A stretch of 64,000 bases of DNA from Pseudomonas viridiflava (GCF_001642795.1 NZ_LKEH01000015.1:1-64000); one strand, 5' to 3'; positions 52,488 through 62,546 are shown, counted from the first letter of the stretch. A program made the numbers and translations. The notes: generated by a model from the sequence alone, not told the origin.

Positions 52488-54488
52488 ATGACTGTATCAA
52501 AACCTCAACCCGAACTGACCGCCGCTGAGCAGGCGCGGCAGTCCTATCGAAAAAAACGTTCCGAGGGCTCACAGAAAAAGGTGGACCTGGATCAGCCCGA
52601 CGTCGATGGCGTGCTCGGGCTTATTGATGGAGATGACAGGTACCTTTGGCCCAGAACTCAGTGGGGAAAAGACTGGACGATCAGGATTCCAAACTCTGTA
52701 CAGCTGAATCCTTATGAACAACTGCATTTCATCATGAATGGAGATCGACTGGATATTATCGACCTGCCTGATCCGGTGACCCCTGACATTCGCGTATATG
52801 TGATACCCGCAGATAAATTCGAATCCGAAGGCGTCTACAAGATTGAATATCTGCACGCAAATGGTGATGGCAACATAATTGGTTCGGCTTCCCGGTCAGT
52901 GACTGTCGACCATACGGCGCCCAACGGAAATATTCCAGGGCAGGCTCCCGGCTTGCCGCAAGACGTCATCGATAACGGCCTTACACTGGCGTACTTCGAT
53001 GCTCATGCGACGCTTGATATCAGTATCCCTCGTACCAGCGATATCATTGCCGGCGATGAGATTCGAGTGTATTGGGGTCCGGTTGGTCCCAAAAGCATGG
53101 CCGATCCGATAGACCACGTCGCATCCATTACCGTCTCAAAGGATCAAGCCTTGCCAGGAGCCGCTGATCCGGTCATAAGCCTTGACGCTGATCTCGTCAA
53201 AACACTTCAGGATGGCCCGATCGCAGTGCTTTATCGCTATGTTGATCGAACCGGCAACCTTGGTCAGCCCTCAAGATGGCAGGAGATCTATGTTGATCTT
53301 GATCCGCTGCCGGAAAGTCTTGTGGCGCCGCTGGTACCGTTGGCAAATGATGGTTTGATTGATCGTGCCGACGCGCGTCTGGGCGTGCGCGTGGAAATTC
53401 CCGCGCCAGGTTATGGCAACCCGCAACCAGGCAAGGACATGATTGAGGTCAATTGGGAAAACACCACGGTTCCAGCGGTGCCTCTGTCAACCTTTCCGAT
53501 GCTGATTTTCATTGACTGGCCTACCTTGTCGGCAGAGGGAGCGCTGGACGCGCGCAGCTTCAAAGTGAGTTATAGCGTGGTCCGGGGCGCTGCCAAGACA
53601 AGCTCTCCGGAAATTGACATCTCTGTGGATTTCACCGTGGCAGGTGTCAATCCAGATCCGGATCCGGATCCCGAAGGGCCTGATCCGATAAATGACAAGC
53701 TGCCACCGGTGGTCATCAAGAGCCGCGGGCCTGTAGATAACGAGCTAAGCGAGGAGGACAAGGGGCTGGATGCCAAGGCGCTGGTGACGCCAAATCCTGT
53801 GATCGCCGGACAGAGCCTGCGCCTGTTCTGGGGGGCGTTGATACCTCATGTCGATGAGGTGGTTATTACCGACCCGCCCGCCGATCCCGTTGAGTTCACA
53901 GTGCCTTGGGACAAAATCCAGCAAGGTGGCTACAACGAACAATTGCCGGTCTATTACAGCACCTGGAATGGCGTCAACGAGCAGCAATCCCCGCGTACCC
54001 TGGTAAAGGTGACTATCGTCGAGTCGGAAGAACTCGCAGATGTAGAGTTTCCAGACCGGTATTCCGGAGGAAATCCGGCCATTCCGGTGATCAACTGCTG
54101 CTCGAAACCCTGGGACGGAATCAAAGCCAGGATCCCGGGGGATCGGGTTAGTTTCGAAGTGGGTAACACAGTTGATGTCAGTTGGCAGGCCTATGATGAC
54201 TCGCAAGGTAACTCGCCTATTCCTGGAACGGCCTATTCGGCGCCCACTGTGACGCTGGATGACGACGCAGTGAGGAACGGTTTTACCATCACAGTGCCTT
54301 ATATTGATTACATCGAGCCCATCGTGACGCGTGGCAGTGGCCGCGTCACCTACGTGTTGAAGAAATCGCCAACCCAGATAAGTGTCAAATCGACCCTGGT
54401 CGTTGTAACGCGCGTACTGCCAGGCGAGTTAAACCTGTGCACACGGGAAGAGCCGGGAGTTTGCGATATCCCCGATCTCTCTGAATGA
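52488..54488 (+). CDS. large Ig-like repeat protein without signal peptide
   Basis: 666 aa. No signal sequence or membrane span: starts with a charged region (about 5-35), then about five beta-rich units of 80-125 residues. Units end near residues 145, 271, 384, 516 and 650, in patterns such as NGDGNIIGSASRSVTVD and VDRTGNLGQPSRWQEIYVD. A Pro/Asp linker (NPDPDPDPEGPDP) at about 388 splits the protein. AGGGAG ribosome binding site before ATG 52488. It looks more AT-rich than the flanking housekeeping genes and uses rare ATA codons. Related to the protein at 57355. Function unknown; secretion route not evident. Confidence 0.82.
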   Translation: MTVSKPQPELTAAEQARQSYRKKRSEGSQKKVDLDQPDVDGVLGLIDGDDRYLWPRTQWGKDWTIRIPNSVQLNPYEQLHFIMNGDRLDIIDLPDPVTPDIRVYVIPADKFESEGVYKIEYLHANGDGNIIGSASRSVTVDHTAPNGNIPGQAPGLPQDVIDNGLTLAYFDAHATLDISIPRTSDIIAGDEIRVYWGPVGPKSMADPIDHVASITVSKDQALPGAADPVISLDADLVKTLQDGPIAVLYRYVDRTGNLGQPSRWQEIYVDLDPLPESLVAPLVPLANDGLIDRADARLGVRVEIPAPGYGNPQPGKDMIEVNWENTTVPAVPLSTFPMLIFIDWPTLSAEGALDARSFKVSYSVVRGAAKTSSPEIDISVDFTVAGVNPDPDPDPEGPDPINDKLPPVVIKSRGPVDNELSEEDKGLDAKALVTPNPVIAGQSLRLFWGALIPHVDEVVITDPPADPVEFTVPWDKIQQGGYNEQLPVYYSTWNGVNEQQSPRTLVKVTIVESEELADVEFPDRYSGGNPAIPVINCCSKPWDGIKARIPGDRVSFEVGNTVDVSWQAYDDSQGNSPIPGTAYSAPTVTLDDDAVRNGFTITVPYIDYIEPIVTRGSGRVTYVLKKSPTQISVKSTLVVVTRVLPGELNLCTREEPGVCDIPDLSE

Positions 54489-54859
54489 CGGCCTGCGACG
54501 CGGCTTGACAATTGAACTGTATTGAATACGGCAATGCCTGATGATTGTTGCGGGTGGGTATTGCCGATTTCGACTCAAAGGGTCGCGAAATCGAAGCGTC
54601 CATCCTTTCTATTGCGGGCTACCCGATTTAACTAAGCCGATGAACTTATAGTTCAAAACGTTCTGTTGCGTTGAATTCCAGGCTTTAAACTTAGAGGCTG
54701 ACGGCATTATTACGTAGGACGAGTCCTACAATAACATCAGATTGGTCTTGCATAAGCTTGAGGTGCAAGCATGTAGTCTGCGCGGCCGCTCACTTATGAA
54801 GCGCCCGGCTGGCGTTGCCCTATGCGTATCAGCTGCCCATGGCCTCAAGGATATTATGT
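54489..54859. other. 371-nt AT-rich gap before the autotransporter
   Basis: AT-richer than the flanking DNA. Contains palindromes TGAACT-TAT-AGTTCA (54641-54655) and GTAGGAC-GA-GTCCTAC (54714-54729). The second overlaps TACAAT (54727-54732), a fair -10 with no -35 at normal spacing. Confidence 0.55.
54714..54732 (+). promoter_or_regulatory. operator-like palindrome with overlapping -10 box
   Basis: GTAGGAC-GA-GTCCTAC (7-bp perfect arms) merges into TACAAT. The missing -35 suggests an activator-dependent promoter; the symmetry resembles LuxR/FixJ-type sites, which is a guess. 128 nt before the autotransporter ATG. Confidence 0.4.
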
Positions 54860-57172
54860 ATGTCGATCGCCGATTTGTTCATTCGTCGCCCCTTGCCTGC
54901 TGCGATCAGCCTGACGTCGCTCTTGCCGGTTTTTCTCTTCAGCCATACGGCGCTGGGTGCCACTATTCCAGTCAAGGGCATTCTTGACATTGATCGACTC
55001 AGCAATAGTAATAACTACATCGTGACCGAGGGGGGAACGCTGAATGTCAAAGGTGGAACCCAGCACGGCTCGGTCATTGTGCGGAACTCCACCCTGACAA
55101 TGACCGCCGGATCCTCGATCGAGTACGCCGATTTGTCGTTCGGCTCATTGTTCACGATGACAGGCTCGACGGTCAGAAGCGGAACGACGTTGAACGAAAG
55201 CCTGGGAGCGATCGCCGACAGTACGCTGCTCAACAGCACGGGTAGCGGCCTTTCCCTTATAAGGCAGTCAAGCAATACCTTCGGCTCGACCGTGACCCTG
55301 ACCAACAGTACCAGCACTGGCGTGACTGCCGGGGCTTCGGTGACGCACTTCAGCCTGCTCGATCTGCAGAACTCGACGTTGACCGGCAACGGTACCAGCG
55401 GTTTGGGCCTGCGTTTGATTGCAGGAGCGGCCGAGGCGAGCGGCAGTAGCATTACCGGTACTAAGCAGGGTGTGCTGATCGTCGCAGAACAGGGTTACAG
55501 GGAGGGTTCGTTGAGCCTCGATGCCAGCCAGGTGACGGGGCAGACCGGTGCTGCGATAAGGGTCGCACAATCGAACCCGGCAAGCGCTCTACCCATCGCC
55601 GTCATCAATGTGAATAACGGTTCCACCTTGACGGGCGGCAACGGAAATATCCTCGAAACCGCGGACGGGTCGCACGCTACCCTGAACGTCAACGACAGCC
55701 GCCTGAACGGTAATGTCCAGGTTGATGCCAGCAGTACGGCCACCGTCAATCTGAACCAGAGTAGCCTCACGGGCGATATCGTTGCCGAGTCCGGCGGTAC
55801 GGCCAATGTGCACCTGGACAACGGCTCTCTACTGACCGGTCGTCTTGAAAACACTCGCAGTGTAGCTGTCGGCAACGGGTCGCGGTGGACGATGGTCGAC
55901 AACGGCAACGTCGAAAACCTCGTGATGAACGGCGGTGCCGTCCAGCTCGGCGAGGCTGCCGCGTTTTACACCCTTTCGGCCGCCAATCTGTCTGGCAGCG
56001 GCACCTTCAGGATGGATGTGGACTTCGGCGGGGCGCAAACCGATTTTATCGACATCACTGGCAGCGCGACGGGCAGCCACCAGTTGCTGGTCGGCAGTAC
56101 TGGCAGCGATCCGACTACCGACACCAGTCTGCATGTGGTGCATGCTCAAGCGGGTGATGCCAGTTTCGCGCTGGTCGGCGGACGCGTGGACCTGGGCACC
56201 TGGTCTTATGACCTGATCAAGCAGGGCGACAACGACTGGTAGCTGGACGCTACTACCCGCACGATCGGTCCTGCACCGCAGACAGTTCTGGCCCTGTTCA
56301 ACGCCGCACCTACCGTGTGGTACGGCGAGTTGAGCAGTCTGCGCACACGTATGGGTGAGCTGCGCGCCAATGGTGGGCGCTCAGGCGTCTGGATGAGGTC
56401 TTACGGCAATAAATTCAATGTGGCCAATGCATCCGGCTTCGGCTACAAACAGGTGCAGCACGGAACTGCTTTGGGAGCGGACGGCAGCATACCGACCTCT
56501 AACGGGCAGTGGCTGGCAGGCGTGATGGCTGGGCAAAGCACGTCCGACCTGGATCTGGGAGCCAATGGCAAGGTTGACAGTTATTACGTGGGCGCCTATA
56601 GCACCTGGCTGGACAGCCAGAGCGGCTATTATCTGGACGGCGTGATCAAGCTGAACCGCTTCAACAACAAGGCGCGAGTGAATCTCAGTGATGGTACGCG
56701 CACCAAGGGGGACTACAGCAATTCCGGCGTTGGTGCGTCCGTTGAGTTTGGGCGTCACATCAAACTGGACGGCAGCTATTACGTCGAGCCCTATACCCAA
56801 CTGATCGGGGCATTCATCGAAGGCAAGGATTACGAGCTGGATAACGGTCTGCGTGCCGAGGGTGATTCGACCCGCTCGCTTTTGGGCAAGGTGGGTGTCA
56901 CAACAGGGCGCAACTTCGATATGGGGCAGGGCCGGATCGTTCAGCCATACCTGCGCGTCGCGCTGGCACATGAGTTCGTCAAAAGCAATGAAGTGAAAGT
57001 GAACGACAACCGGTTCGACAATGACATTTCCGGTTCACGCGGTGAGCTGGGAGCTGGCGTCGCCGTTGCGTTTTCCGAGCGGCTGGAGGCGCACATGGAC
57101 TTCGAATACAGCAATGGCAGCAGCATTGAGCAGCCTTGGGGTGCCAACGTCGGACTCAGGTACAACTGGTAA
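54860..57172 (+). pseudogene. pertactin-type autotransporter interrupted by an in-frame TAG
   Basis: Reading frame of 771 codons with one internal stop, TAG at 56240-56242, and no frameshift. Signal peptide (PAAISLTSLLPVFLFSHTALGA) and a beta-helical passenger rich in NSTLTG/NLNQSSLTGD-like turns lie before the stop, ending YDLIKQGDNDW. After the stop the frame runs LDATTRTIGPAPQTVLALF into a complete autotransporter barrel ending in a C-terminal Trp (NVGLRYNW). Family members have a residue, often Tyr, at the stop position, so one base change explains it. AAGGA 8 nt before ATG 54860. As read, a barrel-less exported passenger would result. Confidence 0.88.
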
Positions 57173-57197
57173 TTCGCCAGAAATTTCTACCGCATCC

Positions 57198-57228
57198 AAA
57201 GGGAAGGCCAGCAGGTCTTCCCTTTTTT
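57198..57228 (+). terminator. autotransporter terminator
   Basis: AAAGGGAAG-GCC-AGCA-GGT-CTTCCCTTT with TTTTTT after it; 12-bp stem including one G-U pair. An intact terminator fits recent inactivation of the gene. Confidence 0.85.
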
Positions 57229-57247
57229 CGTATGTCTCATCGACGAC

Positions 57248-57263
57248 CTGGCAGATCTGCCAG
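57248..57263. promoter_or_regulatory. 16-bp perfect palindrome upstream of second Ig-like gene
   Basis: CTGGCAGATCTGCCAG, fully symmetric, between the autotransporter terminator and the next gene. Candidate operator; no known regulator assigned. Confidence 0.4.
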
Positions 57264-57354
57264 TGTTTACGCCACGGGTCAGCGTGTTAAATCTGGATCT
57301 TGAAGAATTGATGCCGATTTCATGACGCTATGAAACCGGATGGTGAGGGCGCAC

Positions 57355-58791
57355 ATGACCGACTCCACTCCAAAGCAAGAACTCGCGTTACCTGTTGTCG
57401 CCGATTTGATGGCTGACGATTCCCGATGGGACGAAACGGGTCTGCTGCCCGCCTGCTTGGCGACCTCGCCATTGCGGATCGAAGTGCCTGCCTGGGGATA
57501 CACCCCCAAGCCCAATGAGCGTTTTTATCTCAACATATTCTGGGATGAAAAGCTGCTTGACAGACGAGAGCTGGATGGCGGGGTGCCTACCTTGCCTGCG
57601 AACGACCTGATCTTCGACATACCTGTTGCGCAATTGACCCAAGGGGCGCATGAGCTTCATTACGTGGTGGTCAATTCAGATGGCAACTCCAACGATTCGT
57701 TGAGACAGATCGTTACGGTGGATGTGATCGCCCCTGTACTGAACGCCGCCTCCGGCCAGCTGGAGTTCGACACTGCGACTATCACGGAACAGTATCTGAA
57801 CGACCATGACAATAAAGTCATTGGCATTGTGCCTGTTTACAGTGGCGGCAAGGCAGGTGATGTGGTGACTTGGTACTGGAGTAAAAGTGCCTTCAATTTC
57901 ACTGAGGCTGATGTGGTTTCAACCAGGATCCTCGAGCGAGAAGAAGTGGGCAAGCCGGTCGCGCTCGAGTTTGGTGGTGACATGATTCTGTCGCGCAAGG
58001 ATGGAACGCGTTACGCGTTCTACAGACTCCGCGATCGGGCGGGCAATCTCAGCCCGTATTCCCGCCCCTTTGAACTTGAGGTCAAGGCCCAGCCTGCACC
58101 TCGCGTACTGCCTCCCCCGAGAGTCACACAAGCGACTGGCTCGGCAGCAACCAGCACGCTCAACCCGATACATGCCATCCACGGCGCCACGGTAACAATA
58201 CCTGACGACGCTGTGATCCGTGCCGGAGAAACAGTCTCGGTGCAGTGGGCGGAGCCAGAGAGCGTGGGTTCCTATCTCACGTCAAAGGAGGATGCGAGGA
58301 CGTTCACCATCCCGTCCACCTGCATCGCGCAGCACTTCGGAAAATCAATTCCGGTCTATTACGAGGTGCACGAAAGCGGTGTCGCGGATCCTCACGTTTC
58401 GAACACTCACACCTTGAAGGTGTTGACGATCAGCGGCTTTCCCGTGGTGCAGTGCGACAAGGTCTCGGGCGGGCGATTGAGTCTGGGCAGCATTGCAGAT
58501 GGCGGAAGGGCCCTTTTTACGCTGGGTAGCTGGCCGTTCATGGACACCAGCCAATTCATCACCATTCAGGTTATCGGCCTGAGCGTCGGAGGACAGAACC
58601 TGACCATAGATGTCTTGAAAGAGTCTCCGGTCCCCCATGTCGCCGATACCATCGATGTCGGACACATCACCAAAACCGACCTGCAACGTTTCAAGACAGG
58701 TGGTCTGCTGGAAGTGCGCACGAAGGTGAGTTTCGATGAGAAAGCCAGCTGGATGCCATTCGGGTCGCTGAGGCCGACGCTGTCCAACTGA
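57355..58791 (+). CDS. Ig-like repeat protein, paralogue of 52488-54488
   Basis: 478 aa, no signal peptide or membrane span. About four beta-rich units (roughly 37-127, 140-255, 285-370, 375-478) ending in patterns shared with the protein at 52488: NSDGNSNDSLRQIVTVD and LRDRAGNLSPYSRPFELEV. Its third unit (IRAGETVSVQW, FTIPSTCIAQ, IPVYYEVHESGV) aligns by eye with unit 4 of that protein (IAGQSLRLFWG, FTVPWDKIQQ, LPVYYSTWNGV). GGTGAGGG ribosome binding site before ATG 57355. Function unknown. Confidence 0.82.
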   Translation: MTDSTPKQELALPVVADLMADDSRWDETGLLPACLATSPLRIEVPAWGYTPKPNERFYLNIFWDEKLLDRRELDGGVPTLPANDLIFDIPVAQLTQGAHELHYVVVNSDGNSNDSLRQIVTVDVIAPVLNAASGQLEFDTATITEQYLNDHDNKVIGIVPVYSGGKAGDVVTWYWSKSAFNFTEADVVSTRILEREEVGKPVALEFGGDMILSRKDGTRYAFYRLRDRAGNLSPYSRPFELEVKAQPAPRVLPPPRVTQATGSAATSTLNPIHAIHGATVTIPDDAVIRAGETVSVQWAEPESVGSYLTSKEDARTFTIPSTCIAQHFGKSIPVYYEVHESGVADPHVSNTHTLKVLTISGFPVVQCDKVSGGRLSLGSIADGGRALFTLGSWPFMDTSQFITIQVIGLSVGGQNLTIDVLKESPVPHVADTIDVGHITKTDLQRFKTGGLLEVRTKVSFDEKASWMPFGSLRPTLSN

Positions 58792-58821
58792 TCCGGAAAG
58801 TCGGCTATCGAGCGCGCACCA

Positions 58822-59949
58822 CTAGCGGTAGGTCATCGTGAAACTGAGCGCTCCTTTTGCCAGCCCCGGGCGAATTTCGCTTCTGGTATGGGTCTGGTAG
58901 AAACGGGCATTGAAATTGAGCGTGGTGCTGCCCGGCGTAATCGTGACCAGAGGCACTTCTGCCTGCAGCTCCATCGGCGTAACACCATCTGCCTTGAGGA
59001 TCTGAATCCCCATGCCCTCTGCTCCCGAATCGCTCGTCAGGCTGAAAATGCCGTTGCTGGCCGGCCCAATAGGTGTTGAGCCATTGACGCCGTCCAACTG
59101 GATGTGTGCGGTGCTCACGAACGCGCCGCTGGCATCGGTCTCGCAATTGCTCAGGGCAATGCTGAAAGGAACCGGGGGGGTGGTAAAGCCTGGTCCTGTA
59201 AAGTCCGAGCTGTCCCATTCACCCAGTTGTACCGGATCTGCACTGACCGGGTTGCTGCCTACAGTGCACTGAGCCTGGATGATGGTGCCGACCAGTCCGT
59301 ATCTCATGATCCTGCCCAGCGTCGTGACGCTGCCGGACCAGAGTTCGCCACCGTCCAGTTGATGCGGGCCAGGCGGGATCGGTCCGGTCTTCACCAGTGT
59401 GATCACATTAGTCAGGTACGTCATGCTGAGCGAAGTCAGCATGTGCTGGTGGTCGTTGATGCCGAGGTAGGGCACCGTCGGATTTCCCCCCACCGGCAAG
59501 AAGCAATTGGCGCAAGGGCCAAACGGGTTGGTGAACGGATAACCCAGTTTGATCCTGACACCGACGCCTGGAATATTGGTTTGCACTATTTTGCCGGTTA
59601 CATCTTCACCATTGATCGGGTCGATTACGCCCGGAAAGATCGGTGCAGTTGCGACCGCGTTGAATTCGAGAAGCACCGTGCCGTTGTTGCCACAGGCTGC
59701 GTGCAGGTTGGCCAGATCAGTGCTTCGTGCGCTCATGTCCACCGTACCGATAACGCTGCCGATGCGTGCATCCCGGGGGATATACAGCGTGCCGATGTCG
59801 CGACGGAAGTCTTTGATTCCAGGGTTGGAAACCCAGTAACAATCGTTGTTGGGGTTTTGCTTTTGCGGTTGTGCCTGGACGCTGGCACCGTAGAGGACAC
59901 CAAGGGCGATCAGGCCCCGTGTCAGGCGCTTCATTGGGTCGTTCATCAA
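58822..59949 (-). CDS. fimbrial tip adhesin / minor pilin
   Basis: 375 aa (or 370 from ATG 59934). Signal peptide GLIALGVLYGASVQAQ, an N-terminal receptor-binding-like domain of about 200 residues with paired cysteines (NNDCYWVS, LHAACGN, CANCFLPVGG) and a C-terminal pilin domain (about 225-375: GTIIQAQCTVG, ALSNCETDASG, LNFNARFYQT) ending in the pilin-like aromatic pattern SFTMTYR. Last gene of the chaperone-usher operon, the usual position for a two-domain tip adhesin. Confidence 0.82.
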   Translation of the reverse strand: MMNDPMKRLTRGLIALGVLYGASVQAQPQKQNPNNDCYWVSNPGIKDFRRDIGTLYIPRDARIGSVIGTVDMSARSTDLANLHAACGNNGTVLLEFNAVATAPIFPGVIDPINGEDVTGKIVQTNIPGVGVRIKLGYPFTNPFGPCANCFLPVGGNPTVPYLGINDHQHMLTSLSMTYLTNVITLVKTGPIPPGPHQLDGGELWSGSVTTLGRIMRYGLVGTIIQAQCTVGSNPVSADPVQLGEWDSSDFTGPGFTTPPVPFSIALSNCETDASGAFVSTAHIQLDGVNGSTPIGPASNGIFSLTSDSGAEGMGIQILKADGVTPMELQAEVPLVTITPGSTTLNFNARFYQTHTRSEIRPGLAKGALSFTMTYR

Positions 59950-59995
59950 GTATTCCTTGGCGGCGGGCGGTTTGACGGTGTCGGTTGCGTGGCGA

Positions 59996-62509
59996 TCAGG
60001 TGCAGGTCAGCTCTTGCAAGCGATAGCCATCGGTCTGCGGCATGCTTGCTGGATCAATGTGCAGTTGGCATTGCGGCTCGCCTTGTTCGCCCCAGCGCAC
60101 GTCAAGGGTCTGCGGTCGGGCGTCAGTGGCGATCAGGACCTGCCCACCCTGGCCGGCAATTCCCAGCGGCTTTCCGGTTGCATCGCTGATCCGGGCTCCG
60201 AATGGCAACGGCTGACCGCCGGCGGTCCGGGCGGTAATGATCAGTCGCGTGACCGTACGGGCAGCAAAGGTGGTCTTGATCACGGCCCCTCGTGTGGGAA
60301 CCACTTGAGCGCTGCCGTTTTCGATTTCGACTTCCGGGCCGAGCTGATCGGTCTGCAGAGCAATCTGGTTGTACCTGTAGGGGCGCAGATAGGGGACCAA
60401 CGCGTAGCCCTGATGGTTTGTTTCGACCCCTGTGGCGTTGAGAATGCCGACACCTGGCGTGCCAGGCACTTGCACCAGCGCAATGGTGTCGCCCAGATTG
60501 GGTCCCAGCTCGATGCCGTCGGCGTGGAGCAGAACGGCGCCATTGGCGTTGATCGATGTGCTGCGATAACCGGTACCTTGAGTGACGCCTGCACCAACGC
60601 TGCCGAAAGCGGCCTGGTAGCCTGCCGAAACCCCGACGCTGCGTTGGTGCCCGTCGTCACTGCTCAGGCTGGTTCGGTAGCTGAGGCGGTTATCGTCAAG
60701 GCTGCCACTCAGGCTCGCTCTTTGACTGTGACGGCTGCCGCTGCTTTGCGTATCGAACGTGACATTGCTGGAATGACCGATGTCCAGAGGCATTGACAGA
60801 CTGAGACCGATTTGCCGATCGCTGTTGCGATTGCGCCCTTCGCTCAGCGATTGCGAGGCATACAGGTTATAGGTGATGCCGGCATATCGAGTGTTGAAGT
60901 TGAATTGATACTGGCGTTGCTCACTCCGGGTACCCCAGTAGTCCTGTTGTGACAGCGTCATGCCGAGGCTGCTGCGTGACCCGATCCGTTGATGAATGGA
61001 CGCTTCCAGACGGCTGCGTCTGCTGCCGCTGAACGTGCTGCGCTGGTCGCGTTGGCGCACCGCTTCGTCGAAGTCCCGATACCCTTCGGTGGAGTAGCGA
61101 TAACCCGCGAAACGCAGGCTTGTGTCGGTCGCGAATGCCTTGCCGTATTTGATCGCATAACTCATGCCTTGCACGCTGCTCTCATCAAGCCTGTCTGTTT
61201 CGGCACGCGAATGGGTGAGGTCGAAGGCCAGGGCACCCAGCTGTCCCATGTCCCTTGATATTCCGAGCGCTCCGGCGTGATAGATATCACTGGTCATCAG
61301 GCCACCATAAAGCGTCGAGTTCCAGCCGATACCCATGGCCAAAGTGCCTTGCCACAGCCAGGGCTGTTCGCTGTCCCGAGCGCCGTTGTAACGTCCGAGC
61401 GCAGCGCTGTACCTCCATACGCCTTCGCGCAGCAGATTGCTGATCGTGGCGTAGGGCTGGATAAAGCGCCGGACCTGCCCATCAGCCTCGGTCAGCACGA
61501 CTTCCAGTTCGCCGCTGCCTGCAGTGGTCAGATCGTCAATCACATAAGGGCCCGCACTGACGTAGGTTGAATAGATCGGATAGCCGTTTTGAAGCACTTC
61601 CAGTTTGGCGCGGCTTTGTGCAACACCACGGATCACCGGTGCGTAGCCTTGAAGCGCATCCGGCAGCATTTCCTGATCGGTCCTGATGAGCGCCCCTTCT
61701 ATCGGCACGCTTGCGAAGACGTCACCTGCGGTATAGGTCTCGCCCAGGGTCAGATTCGCATGAGTACCTGGCAGATCCCGCTGTGCATAGGCGTAGGCCC
61801 GTTTCCATTGGCGGCCTCCTTCTTCATCGTGGCGTATGCTTTGATTGCTGCGCAGTCGCCAGGCACCCAGATTGATCCCGCTATTGAGGTAGAGGTCAGC
61901 GCTGTTGCGGCTTCCGGTATGGGTTGCGGTGCTTTGCTGGGCTGACGCCTGATAGCTGAAAAACGCAGCGTTGATACCATGATCCCAGAGGGCTGGATCG
62001 ACCTGGCCGATCATGTCGCGGCGCATGGCAACCTGCGGGACGGAGAGTGACAACTGGAGCCTGCCGCCGTCGAATTCGATTTGTGATCCCGGGACCAGCC
62101 GCAGCAGGTCGACGCACTGCTCTTGCAACAAGGCAGGTTCGGCAAGGCTTTCAACCCGAAGCCCCATCTGTTCCAGCATTGGGCTGGAGAAACAGGGCAC
62201 AAGACCTTCGCCCGTCGGCCGTTGGATAAAACGGATCTGTCTCTGGCCGAAATAGCGCGTGTTCACGTAGATCTCTATCCAGTAGCTTCCCGGGACCAGA
62301 TCCTGAGTGTCGGTGAGCGAATCGAGCGCCTGTACCCCGGCATCGCTGGAGTAACCGGGGCCCTGACGCAGGAAGCCTGACTGGAACTGGAGCGTAGCCG
62401 CAGCACTGGAACTCGGCTTCAGGATCAAGGCACCGCTTCCGCATACCAATAACAGGCGCATGAAACGCAGGCGCACCGGTATGAGCCCGGATTCGGGTAA
62501 TAGCGTCAT
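59996..62509 (-). CDS. fimbrial outer-membrane usher
   Basis: 837 aa. N-terminal PapC_N domain (QFQSGFLRQGPGYSSDAGV, YVNTRYFGQRQIRF), 24-strand barrel region with plug (LGETYTAGDVFASVPIEGALIRTDQEM, given in part, and GYAPVIRGVAQSRAKLEV), and C-terminal domain ending in the Cys pair CQLHID...LTC. Exports and assembles chaperone-bound subunits. Starts at ATG 62509, 37 nt after the chaperone gene; adhesin follows after 46 nt. Confidence 0.93.
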   Translation of the reverse strand: MTLLPESGLIPVRLRFMRLLLVCGSGALILKPSSSAAATLQFQSGFLRQGPGYSSDAGVQALDSLTDTQDLVPGSYWIEIYVNTRYFGQRQIRFIQRPTGEGLVPCFSSPMLEQMGLRVESLAEPALLQEQCVDLLRLVPGSQIEFDGGRLQLSLSVPQVAMRRDMIGQVDPALWDHGINAAFFSYQASAQQSTATHTGSRNSADLYLNSGINLGAWRLRSNQSIRHDEEGGRQWKRAYAYAQRDLPGTHANLTLGETYTAGDVFASVPIEGALIRTDQEMLPDALQGYAPVIRGVAQSRAKLEVLQNGYPIYSTYVSAGPYVIDDLTTAGSGELEVVLTEADGQVRRFIQPYATISNLLREGVWRYSAALGRYNGARDSEQPWLWQGTLAMGIGWNSTLYGGLMTSDIYHAGALGISRDMGQLGALAFDLTHSRAETDRLDESSVQGMSYAIKYGKAFATDTSLRFAGYRYSTEGYRDFDEAVRQRDQRSTFSGSRRSRLEASIHQRIGSRSSLGMTLSQQDYWGTRSEQRQYQFNFNTRYAGITYNLYASQSLSEGRNRNSDRQIGLSLSMPLDIGHSSNVTFDTQSSGSRHSQRASLSGSLDDNRLSYRTSLSSDDGHQRSVGVSAGYQAAFGSVGAGVTQGTGYRSTSINANGAVLLHADGIELGPNLGDTIALVQVPGTPGVGILNATGVETNHQGYALVPYLRPYRYNQIALQTDQLGPEVEIENGSAQVVPTRGAVIKTTFAARTVTRLIITARTAGGQPLPFGARISDATGKPLGIAGQGGQVLIATDARPQTLDVRWGEQGEPQCQLHIDPASMPQTDGYRLQELTCT

Positions 62510-62546
62510 TTTCTATGTCCTGGAGGTGAATCCAAAAAAGGCCGAC

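Noticed and set aside
52488..54488. Ig-like protein as an intimin/invasin-type adhesin
   Set aside because: Those have a signal peptide, LysM and N-terminal barrel; none is present.
56315..57172. Autotransporter barrel as an independent gene starting at GTG 56315
   Set aside because: No ribosome binding site or signal peptide, and the frame continues upstream without interruption to the TAG; it is the second half of one broken gene.
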